Source: Hysterangium stoloniferum (Eukaryota > Basidiomycota > Agaricomycetes > Hysterangiales > Hysterangiaceae). From it: a DNA stretch of 64,000 nucleotides. Shown here in pieces: positions 35,051 through 43,975 of this stretch. Positions within the stretch are counted from its first letter, which is position 1; each line of letters begins with the position of its first letter. The notes under the pieces were generated by a model that had not been told where the DNA came from, made no database searches, and was given only the letters and a program-made list of their open reading frames with translations. The stretch is taken from contig WHVD01000263.1 of assembly GCA_015178975.1 (NCBI GenBank), positions 22,148 to 86,147 on the forward strand. The letters run 5' to 3'. Both the position numbers and the translations under genes were made by a program.

Positions 35051-35417
35051 TTGACAAAGGGACCCAAAAAAGTGCCCGCCAGGGTTGCCCGGACACTTAA
35101 GGCGCACCCTTTGTTTATTCACAGACAATAGAAATCGCTCACAAAGAATAATGACGGATTTATGTACCCTGCTCTTGCTTTAAATCTGAAGGAAATGATC
35201 ATCACGTATGACTGCCTTCGAAGACGATATCTGATAGAACATGTCAAAATTCCGACAATTAGTACTTCTTTCGATCGTAACCTTATTATTAGACGCATGC
35301 GCATCACTTCAGGATGGATCTTCTGCGTCAGTGTATCTGTAAAGCACTGCGTGTTTGACTTGGAAACGACTGAATCAGCGCCCCAAGATGTATTGACTTG
35401 GCCTTATGAATTTATAT
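35051..35417. other. Non-coding spacer between repeat blocks
   Basis: No counterpart elsewhere in the window apart from its last 60 bp, which begin a diverged tRNA-unit start (gcgccccaagatgtattgacttgg). No gene seen. Confidence 0.4.
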
Positions 35418-35862
35418 TTTTATTACGGTATATACTGGTACAACAAATTAAGGTGTAGTATGACAAATAAGTCTGGAAAGAGGGAAAAAATAGCAGTCAA
35501 ATCGAAAATGTTACAATGGTGGTGTCGTTGTTCAGCATCTAATAGAATGTGGATGTCGTAAGTAAGGCTTCGGTAGCTCAGCGGTAGAGCGTGAGATTCT
35601 TACAGTCCATCTGACCGGGTAAGATTCTTAAGGTTGTGGGTTCGACTCCCGCCTGAGGCAATATTTTTATCCCGTTAACTCACGGCTCCTTCCTACCAAG
35701 AGTTCCCATTGAACTGGATATATATATATCTTTTTCCAAGTGTATGATATATGTTTAAGAATTATGGAACTAGCCATCAAGTACCAAACAAGCATATGCA
35801 TAACTATGTAAAGGTTTAAAGTTCGCACCCCAAGATACATCGACTTAGCCTTCTGAAATTTT
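35418..35862 (+). repeat. tRNA-Lys-like repeat unit, tandem copy 1
   Basis: Direct repeat of the following 430-bp unit. Both begin gtatatact.gtacaacaaattaag and end with accaaacaagcatatgcata followed by ttcgcacccc. The tRNA-like part is at 35567-35660. Confidence 0.88.
35567..35660 (+). tRNA. tRNA-Lys(CTT)-like gene or pseudogene with intron
   Basis: Acceptor GCTTCGG pairs with CTGAGGC (two G-U). The D arm is GCTCAGCGGTAGAGC, the anticodon stem TGAGA/TCTTA, and the loop starts TT-CTT-A followed by an insert of about 22 bases (cagtccatctgaccgggtaa and two more). The T arm is GTGGGTTCGACTCCCGC, discriminator A, then a run of five T close by. Canonical intron position (after base 37) supports a real tRNA-Lys origin. 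The whole unit is repeated, so expression is uncertain. Confidence 0.6.
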
Positions 35863-36290
35863 CCGTTTGTCTCTGTATATACTAGTACAACAAATTAAGC
35901 TGTAATATGACAAATTAGTCTGGAATGAGGGAAAAAATAGCAGTCAAATCGAAAATGTTACAACGGTGGTGTCGTTGTTCAGCATCTAATAGACTGTGGA
36001 TATCGTAAGTAAGGCTTCGGTAGCTCAGCAGTAGAGCGTGAGAGTCTTACAGTCCCTCTGACCGGGTAAGATTCTTAAGGTTGTGGGTTCGACTCCCGCC
36101 TGAGGCAATATCTTTATCCCGTTAAATCACGGGCTCCTTCCTACCAAGAGTTCCCATTGAACTAGATATATATATATATATTTTTCCAAGCGCATGAAAT
36201 ATGTTTAAGAATTATGGAACTAGCCATCAAGTACCAAACAAGCATATGCATAACTATGTAAAAGTTCAAAATTCGCACCCCCAAGATATA
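35863..36290 (+). repeat. tRNA-Lys-like repeat unit, tandem copy 2
   Basis: Second tandem unit. It runs directly into the palindrome that starts at about 36276. Confidence 0.88.
36014..36107 (+). tRNA. tRNA-Lys(CTT)-like gene or pseudogene with intron
   Basis: As the copy at 35567 but with substitutions in the D loop (AGCAGTA), at the first loop base of the anticodon arm, and in the insert. Acceptor, D, anticodon and T stems all still pair. The downstream T run is shortened to three, so Pol III termination would be weak. Confidence 0.55.
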
Positions 36291-37255
36291 CACCGGGAAA
36301 ACCCGTCCCTCTCTTTAAAAGATTTTGGGATCCGTAGTAGAGCCTTATCTTATATAAACTCAAATAAACTCTATTGGATCCTTATAAGATTTGAAGTTGG
36401 TTAAGGACCCAAAAGGTAGGTGGAGGGTGATCAGGTGTACATAGGATTCTGTAAGTATCAACCATATCATTAAATATAAACTCCTTCAATTTTGTATAGT
36501 CTAGTGGGATTCTGGATCGCTTTATTGTTCCTGTGATTTGTCAGAGAATGATCCAATCAAAAATCCACAAAACTCTCAGATGTGGTTGCAGGATTTAACA
36601 TCACATGTGCACAATCAATCAATTTAAAATCCCATTCACATCCCTGGATATGATGGAATTACAAATTGATATAGAATCTGTTAGATGGTCCACAATTGAG
36701 TTAAACTCTCCTTTGTTCTCCATATGATCAAAAGAGGGTAAATCACACTGGCTCCTCACAATTGTCACAAAACATGGAGCCAGTGTGATTTAGCCTCTTT
36801 TGATAATGTGGAGAACAAAGGGAGTTTATATTTGCCAAGCAGTTGGAATACAAGAGAGTTTAACTCAATTGTGGACCATCTAACAGATTCTATATCATTT
36901 TGTAATTCCATCAAATTCAGGGATGTGGATGGGATTTTAAATTCATTGATTACACACGTTCTATGTGATGCTAAATCCTGCAACCACATCTGGGAGTTTT
37001 GTGGATTTTTAATTGGATCATCCTCTGACAAGTCACAGGACAGATAAAGGGATACAGAATCCCACTGGACTATACAAGATTGAAGGAGTTTATATTCCAT
37101 GATATGTACACTTGATCACCCTCCACCTACTTTTTGGATCCTTACCCAATTTTAAATCTTATAAGGATCCAATAGAGATTATTGGGGTTTATTTAAGATA
37201 AGGCTTTACTACAGATTCTGAAATCTTTTGGAGAGAGGGGTTTTCCCAGTGCATT
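36276..37255. repeat. Near-perfect palindrome, arms of about 490 bp
   Basis: Left and right arms are reverse complements around a centre at about 36765. The innermost arms aaatcacactggctcc and ggagccagtgtgattt are separated by 20 bases. Shared outer words include ggatccttataagat and ggtaggtggagggtgatca. It could extrude as a hairpin or be a foldback element. No coding sense; small frames at 36765-37100 follow from the symmetry. Confidence 0.9.
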
Positions 37256-37499
37256 GTAGTCTAAACCAGAAGCAGGTTGTGACCACAGGTGACAGAAAGG
37301 CATCCATTCCTTGGTAGCAGGCTCGGGCCCAGCAGGGCAGAGCTTAGAAAAGTCAGAGGACTGGGAGAAGCGGTTTGTGAATGCAGCCATAAAAACCTAT
37401 TCTTTGCCAAACATGTCAAAAGATCATAATTTGCACATAACCTTGACTCCTGCTCACAGAAATGATGCGGGCAATTCTCCCTCTCTCCCTCTTACTCTC

Positions 37500-37661
37500 A
37501 TGAGGTCACTCAAGGGCCCTTCCAAGGAGGACACTTTCAGTGATGGTCTAGCCAGCATCTGGCAGCGACTGCTTCAGCTGCTCAACTCTATGGTGAAACT
37601 GCGCACAGGAGTTGGGATGTTTGTCTTGGTTGTTGTAGTTGCTATCCTCTGCACCGTCTGA
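37500..37661 (+). CDS. Small open frame with C-terminal membrane segment (53 aa), in repeat
   Basis: Reads MRSLKGPSKEDTFSDGL and ends GMFVLVVVVAILCTV, a likely single membrane span at the C terminus (tail-anchor style). The matching frame in the left arm (minus strand near 34930-34770) is shifted after MRSLEGPSKED but keeps the FVLVVVVAIL end. No family is recognised. Could be a relic of an element protein. Confidence 0.3.
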   Translation: MRSLKGPSKEDTFSDGLASIWQRLLQLLNSMVKLRTGVGMFVLVVVVAILCTV

Positions 37662-38640
37662 ACTGGTCACTCACTCTTCGAAGTGGGTGGACAGTAACAA
37701 CTTTACAGGCATGATAGAGAGGTGAAATTTGGACTTTGTTTGATTTTATGGGGTCATGAGATGAGGAGGGATTGTCTGCCCCTTCCCCTGCGGTTAGTTA
37801 TTTCTCTTTTTGCTTAACATTGTATTAACCATTTCTCTCTCTGAGGTATGACTGCCAACTCAGACATTGCGTATATCCCCTGTTAGTGTGACATTGGCCC
37901 GAAAGCTATAAGTACAATCCTATCATTGTCCCAGATCTTTCAACTTGTCATACGGGCATAAGTCCCTGCATATGTGATCAATTTCCAGTACAGTCTGTTT
38001 GGGAAACAATAGCTCATTAGGTGCCAATGTGCACACCATAGATTTAAGCTTGGACAGGAGACTAACTATTCATTTGACCACACCAGTGCACCACCGACAG
38101 CCTAAAGACAATATTTAGGTGGCTTCCCTTTCCATTTAAATCTACAAAGAGTGAGTATTAGGTATGTATGGCTCAAAGGAGTCGCCAAAACACAAAAAAG
38201 CCAGGAATTGTCTGTGAGTTCTGACATGGAGATTCCACTTTTTCAAAGAATCCTTCGATTTGTTGCTCCTGGTTCTGATATTGGCTTGATTCCTGATACA
38301 AACTAAGAGCTACAAAGAAGAATATGAGCAGCCACTGAGGAGTCCGCATCAGCGCACCATGCTCTTACTTACTAAATGTGGAAAATGTAGTTTGTCCCAA
38401 GTTTGGTTATTTTTCAAAACACAAATCTATATTCATTATCTCCTTGCACTCGTTATGTAAAGAAAGCTGATGGTGCAGCTATTGACCTTTCGGAGATTGA
38501 GGTTAGGGAGGGATTACAAGGATTAGGGCTCGGGTCACTGCAGTTGAAAATCACCCTGTATTTCATGTTACATGAGGTCTATGTGTTTCTGTTTATCCTT
38601 ATCTATTTACAACTAGTACTGTCACCCCAGTCAGACAAAT

Positions 38641-39070
38641 TGTCACGAATCGATTATTCTTCGATAAAGTTGAATAATATTCTACTAATCGAACTCGAAA
38701 GCCTCGTTCGACGAAGTATATATTCGCCCTGTCGATGAAGTAAGAGGCTATTACCAGTCGCGAGAACTAACGGAAGTATTTGTCGAAGAAGTTACGACAA
38801 AGTAGATTACTAATATCACTAATATACAGATATTTCGACTGACTTCCCTTGCTTCTTTCATAGCCCTTTTATGCTTTTCGTCGTATTATTATGACTATGT
38901 TATGAACTAATTATGAAATCATATATGACATCGAAATGAGACATGTCGAAAGAGATTCGATGGTGTCGAATAATGTTCAGTTTTGTCGAGTTGAATTCGA
39001 TAGGTCGAAGAGTTGTCGAAAGTTACCTTTGAATGTTTGTGACAATATGTGACATGTGACGGTTGTGACA
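38641..39070 (+). mobile_element. Solo LTR (430 bp), family TGTCACG
   Basis: Begins TGTCACGAATCG and ends GGTTGTGACA, with a 6-bp inverted terminal match. Flanked by target duplication CAAAT at 38636-38640 and 39071-39075. The matching site in the left arm near 33816 is empty, confirming insertion after the inverted duplication. Confidence 0.93.
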
Positions 39071-39200
39071 CAAATGGAAAGTTATACGGTCTAGGAACAG
39101 CACCATGAAAACTTCAACAGCAGCACCCTACTTAGATTTGTCGCCAAGTCACTAGAGGAACACCACCTTTAGTTGCAGTGTTGAGATAGCATAGCATATT

Positions 39201-39737
39201 TGTTACAACCCATTCCCAGATGTTTCAATATCTGACTTCTGACATCCAACATCCAACTTCCGACTACAGAACATCATAGTTACCGTACCTTCCATATTAT
39301 TCCCTTGTTCTGCATTTGGTAATTTGTCTGTTGACAAGTATTCACTCGTTTGTTTATTATACATATTCCCATTTCGGAATATTGTCTCCCTAATTCATCT
39401 TATTGTATTCCTGTTTCAGAATACTTCTGTTTTCATCTTATTGTGGTCTTAGTTTGTAGTACAATAATGAGAAGACTTATATTAGTTTCTGCAGATTTGT
39501 ACTTTACCTTAGATCTGATATCGACTTAGTTTCTTATTCCCTCTTCCATCTTTCTGTATGCTCGATATTCAGAACTCTTCGGAACTCTGAATATCCATAT
39601 CTTCCATCATAAGTCTCACTTTTGAAATTAAGGACTTCTGAGCATTTGTGTAGAGGTGCAGCACATATTGTAAGCTGAAGCCAACGTCCTGACCCTATCC
39701 GATAGTTCCGAAATAAGTCCTGACACGGCACTTAACA
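39201..39737 (+). mobile_element. Solo LTR (537 bp), old, in a nested insertion
   Basis: Begins TGTTACAACC and ends CACTTAACA, flanked by ATATT (39196-39200) and GTATT (39738-39742), a target duplication with one mismatch. The end (taagctgaagcca) matches the 820-bp solo LTR in copia A. CG-poor and AT-rich, so older than that copy. It lies inside another small insertion of about 150 bp (39738-39890), itself flanked by catagc repeats at 39190-39195 and 39890-39895. Confidence 0.75.
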
Positions 39738-39987
39738 GTATTAGATGTTGACTGTTTATAGAAAATGGATAGGGTTTATTTGGTATTACTAAGCTATTAT
39801 AACATACTATATAGCCGAGCTTATTTGAAAAAAGAATGCAAGACTGTACATACTCAATGGCTTGCAACCTATATGAATAAATTCCAACATAGCAGTGGTC
39901 CTGGTAATGGTTGGAGCAACTCTGCTTACCACTAAGTACCAAACATGCATAATGCATGATTATATAGAAGTTCAAAGTGCACACCCC

Positions 39988-40240
39988 GGTAGGTTGAGCA
40001 TTAGACTCGGATAGTGGCTCCTCCCGGGTAGGACCATTAGGCTTATGGGTTCAATTCCTGCCTGAGGCAATCTTCTTATCCCGTGAACTCATGGCTCCTT
40101 CCTACCAGCAGCTCCCATCAAACCACAGGTATATATTTCTTTTACCAAGTGTGCGAAATATGTTTGAGAATTATGGGACTAGCCATTAAGTACCAAATAT
40201 GAATATGCAGAGCTATATAGAAGTTCAAAGTTGGGGGGAG
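39988..40240 (+). repeat. Diverged copy of the tRNA-headed repeat
   Basis: Keeps a box B-like end (ggttcaattcctgcctgaggca, 40048-40069) and the full body (ttatcccgtgaactcatggc through agtaccaaatatgaatatgcag), but the 5' tRNA half is replaced or decayed. Immediately preceded (39920-39985) by the tail of another copy. It shows that the body moves with the tRNA head, as in a SINE. Confidence 0.65.
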
Positions 40241-41280
40241 ACAAAGCCCCTTTTAGAATACAACTTTGACTAAGTTACTGTACAGTATTATACCACCTGG
40301 TAAGATAGTATAACCCAAACACAGAGCATAGCAAGACCGTCAGCATCCTCAACAGCTTGCAACATATACCAATCAATCCTAACATTTTGCAGTAAATGTG
40401 TGTTACCAAATCAACTATTTTTATTTAATACAGTAGATAATGTCACAATGCATAACTTCATAATGCATAGGGTTGGGCTAAACTGCCTACTCATATGGAA
40501 AGATTATAATGCCTTGATTCACCTGGTTTCTGATCGTATACATTATCATTAGCTACTGTATTTCTTTGTTGAAATTCAAGACCCATTTATTAGGAAGTCA
40601 TAGATAAGTATAACAGACTAGGTAACATAGTAACAGACTCTTAGTATTTATACAAGGTGATATGGCCCTACATCCCCGTGTGTCTACAAGTTCCAGAGAC
40701 CAACCCTTTGTCATTCTAAAGATAGACACTGTTGTCCATGATGCTTTCCAACATTCCTTTCATGGAGACTAGACAGTAGAAATGAAAAGATGGACAATAT
40801 CACTCTTATTGTTGATACAAGGAGGTATGTGCCACCAGTACACAATGGACGCAAACAGAAAGGGTTGGTATTATGAGGCTGCTGTACAGAACTATGTATC
40901 TCAGCACGAAATATACTAATGACCCACAAGTGTTGTCATAGAGATTATTACAGAATGACCAAAATGTCAACACTTATGAACTATTCTATGCTTATTGAAA
41001 ATTCAGCGAAAAAAGGACAGTTACTCTTATGATGACAATAGGGTGACTTCTGTTATGAGCTCATTGAGGGAGATTCATACAGTTGTGCAACGGAAGGTCA
41101 GTAGGGGATCCATATTCCCGGTAGCTAGACCTGAGTTAATCTGTGACTACATGTGACAGCCGCCACCTTGATCGGGGTTGTCCTTACTTGATCATCTTGC
41201 ATTACCACTCAATGCCGAAGAACACATTACCCACGACATCACCTCATAATTTCCCCCCAAAAACACCACTGTTGGGTCCT
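40241..41280. other. AT-rich non-coding stretch
   Basis: No gene. A segment at 40340-40390 (agcttgcaacatataccaatcaa) resembles 39862-39888, so a further small repeat family is present. The rest shows nothing recognisable. Confidence 0.4.
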
Positions 41281-41800
41281 ACTGCAGATCCTGTTGAATT
41301 TTTGGCTGTTCGGTAATAATCTCAACATGATGACACTTGTGGGTCTTAATATATTTCGCAATAACACTACATAGTTCTGTTTGAGTAATCGAGGTAATCT
41401 ACAAGCCTGGAGATCACAGTGCAAGGACTCTCTACACTGGGGAGCGTAGCCACTAAGAGTAGAGCAGTGTAGGTATTAAACCGGTGATATTGCTAGGCTT
41501 CTAGATGAGGATCCTACTCCTCAGCTAGACTAACTATATACTACATACATGGTCTGTGCACTGGTCTGTGCACGATGGCGTGCTACAGATCTAGTGAACA
41601 CTAAACTAAATATACAGTATCACATGTTATGAACCGGTCGGACCTATACACTCACAAGATGAGATATGAGAGTAGACTTAGATGCATATCACATATTCTA
41701 ACAAGTTCTGTATAGTAGCTTAGTAATATCAACACTTTTTATTCATGTCCACAGTGTACCAACATATACCCCTTCCCCCTTATTTTCAACAGATCCTACC
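41281..41800 (+). repeat. Dispersed repeat copy (CpG-depleted), split by a solo LTR
   Basis: Relative of 4030-4200. Sites that read cg there (gcgtccacggtgtccgacg) read tg or ca here (catgtccacagtgtaccaaca). The repeat is interrupted at 41378 by a solo LTR. Confidence 0.7.
41378..41703 (-). mobile_element. Solo LTR (326 bp), relative of the one at 63358
   Basis: As written, begins TGTTTGAGTAATC and ends ATTCTAACA, with target duplication AGTTC at 41373-41377 and 41704-41708. Internal words (aagcctgg.gatcacagtgc, ggtctgtgcac, aacactaaactaaatata) match the solo LTR in the right arm. Its terminal ctaaca also matches the LTRs of copia B, whose orientation I use for the strand. The parent element is not present in the window. 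Confidence 0.9.
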
Positions 41801-41868
41801 AAGTTGGGTGCCACTCCTATTTTAAAGAAGGATTCAACATCACAGATATATTCACATGAGGATCATTC

Positions 41869-42303
41869 TGTCACAACTGTCACAAGTCACAATATTGTCA
41901 CAAACATTCCAAGGTAATTCTTGACAACTCTTCGACTCATTGGATTCGACTCAACAAACCTGAACATTATTTGACAACATCAAATCTCTTTCGACATGTC
42001 TCATTTCAATGTCATGAATAATTTCATTATTAGTTCATAATATAGTCATAATGATACAAAGAAAAGCATAAAAGGGCTACAAAAGGAGCAAGGGAAGTCA
42101 GTCGAAATATCTGTAAATTAGTGATACTAGTAATCTACTTGTTGTAACTTCTTTGACAAATACTTCCATGAGTTCTCGCAACTGGGAATAGCCTCTTACT
42201 TCATCAACAGGGCAAATATATACTTTGTCGAATGAGGCTTTTGAGTTCGATCAGTAGAATACATATTATTCGACTTTATTGAAGAAATAATCAATTCGTG
42301 ACA
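41869..42303 (-). mobile_element. Solo LTR (435 bp), inverted relative of 38641-39070
   Basis: Begins TGTCACAACTG and ends CAATTCGTGACA, with target duplication CATTC at 41864-41868 and 42304-42308. The two solo LTRs of this family are in opposite orientation and are separated by 2.8 kb. It lies just downstream of the truncated GST gene. Confidence 0.93.
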
Positions 42304-42416
42304 CATTCCCTGGTTGCACATCAAAACCATATACCATTCCCAAGAGCACATTTCCTATTGTATGCCTTATGCTCACATCTAGCTCCGTTGCAGGAGATAT
42401 TTCTTCCAATTTCTTT

Positions 42417-43017
42417 TCAAATAAAGTCTCCCTCGACTGTCGGAAATATCTGTTTGAAGATAAAGGAGCCTAGAATTAACACATAACAATTTGATAAAGC
42501 AAGCTTCACATACGCTTGACTTCCATCCTGAAGACTGTGATACGTTTTAATGACAAACGCAGGGGTAATGATTGCAATGCAGCTCTTGGAAAGATGTTCA
42601 TCAAACAAGAATTGTAATGATTTCGTGCCCCTTGGAAATACTACACCAGAGGTTGGATACATTTCGTCAAGATATTTGGCTATCTTCCATGAATTGGATA
42701 TGACATTGGGACTTCCATCCTCGGTAGGATGGTCTGGGTCAGATATGACTGGAACGGTGTAGTCTGGACTCCCATCAGGCTTAATACTCGTGGGGGCCGC
42801 CCCTATTTTACGCAAGGTGGCTGAAATGTCAGGATATTCCACCCACTCTGTCCTATAGGGTATTCCCTTGTAATTCAGAATGGCTCTGCGCAGATCGTCG
42901 TAGAGTTAACTAAATGTACTGATTGTTAATTAGAAGACGGGCATACTTGATGCGCATGCACAGGGGATTCAAAGATCTCCCTGTTCGTCTGGGAATGTCG
43001 TAGATAGTGATAGTCAT
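42417..43017 (-). pseudogene. Truncated glutathione S-transferase gene (third copy)
   Basis: Exon 1 starts at 43017 (MTITIYDIPRRTGRSLNPL) and joins by a phase-2 intron to AILNYKGIPYRTEWVEYPD, then YTVPVISD and VISNSWKIAKYLDEMYP, the thioredoxin-like N-terminal GST domain of the UstS/GSTFuA type. The reading continues into unrelated residues and stops at 42417; the third exon and the all-helical C-terminal domain present in the two GST genes at 55-58 kb are absent. It shares their first intron position. Probably dead. Confidence 0.8.
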
Positions 43018-43094
43018 ATTTCGCTATAGACAGCTGGGTTTAGCCAACGAAGAAGGAGCTGCTCAAATTACTCATTATCTCGCTATTCCCCAGC

Positions 43095-43640
43095 TTAGTT
43101 ATATACCTGTTTTGTGGCTACGGATTGCGCAGAACATAATCCACAAATAAAGCTTACATGCCAAGCTTGGAAGCATAAACATATTGGACGGTTGCTGTAC
43201 TTGCTTAATGAACCAAAAAAAGACACGACTGATGATATGGTGACGACAGACAGGCGCGTGCCTGAATTCATGAACCAAAAAATGCCCTGGTTCATTTTCC
43301 CGAGAGGAATGAAGGCACCCCGGGCCCCCCATAGGTATGGACAATGTGCCTTTGCCTCCATCTGTTGCTTACCCGAGGCATTGAGAGGTGGGTGTGAAAA
43401 AAATGTAGTCATGACGCAGCACCTGCTGACGAACCATCTCGATTTAACGTCGAAGGTCCAGGTCATGTTCGCTGAGTACATTTGGGTAAGGTCGAGTATA
43501 AACAAATTAGACGGTCCTAGTGAACCAAAAAAAGAACACGACCGATGCTGCGGTGACGGCAGACAGGCACGTGCCTGAATTAATGACGCAACTGGCCCTG
43601 GGTACAATACATTTTGGGTGTATTTCTCCCCACAGGCGAG
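43095..43640. repeat. Diverged tandem repeat, host side of the copia B site
   Basis: A block with attagacggt/attggacggt, gaaccaaaaaaag and cgtgcctgaatt occurs at about 43175-43275 and 43505-43590. A second block (gaaggcaccccgggcc...cctttgcctccatctgttg) at 43309-43430 recurs at 48957-49075, beyond copia B. So copia B landed in the second unit of a tandem array of about 330 bp. No gene recognised, although one frame (43114-43578) is open. Confidence 0.75.
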
Positions 43641-43649
43641 GGATGAAAG

Positions 43650-43954
43650 TGTTGAAACAGTTGAATAACTCTTGACAAACACCCTGTGAGTGTGAGGAAA
43701 GTAAACACTAATTGTATTCAACTGTGAAATAACTACATACCTGTGAGTGTGAGGAAAGTAAACACTAAGGAGACTTTCCCACACCCACAGCGGAGTATAC
43801 TACAGGGTGCTTACCTAAGCACCTACACATCAGTTACCTTACTAGGTAACTCACTCAATACTGCACCTACAGTGCTGGGAAAAATACTACAAATATCAGA
43901 AAAATATAGGGAACATCATAGACTATGTAAGAGCTGTAATATCATACTCTAACA
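43650..43954 (-). repeat. Copia B 3' LTR
   Basis: In element orientation it begins TGTTAGAGTATGAT and ends TTTCAACA. It contains two copies of the 28-bp word cctgtgagtgtgagg-aaagtaaacacta. One base differs from the other LTR (attg against aatg near 43711). Confidence 0.95.
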
Positions 43955-43975
43955 CTCCCACCTGATGAGACAGCT

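Larger units (their letters stand above)
37400..39985 (-). repeat. Second inverted repeat, right arm (interrupted)
   Basis: Reverse complement of 33592-35050 with two later insertions (38641-39070 and about 39197-39890). CG sites of the left arm are often TG or CA here. It retains the 63-aa frame in degraded form (minus strand from 38349) and a 53-aa frame at 37500. Confidence 0.85.

Noticed and set aside
35567..36107. CRISPR-like array
   Set aside because: Two long repeats of about 440 bp with tRNA folds; no short regular repeats with unique spacers, and the genome is eukaryotic.
36765..37100. 111-codon frame in the palindrome
   Set aside because: Arises from symmetric non-coding sequence; the mirror copy in the other arm is not open.
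43114..43578. 154-codon plus-strand frame near copia B
   Set aside because: It spans the internal tandem repeat, and the second copy of the repeat beyond copia B does not keep the frame.
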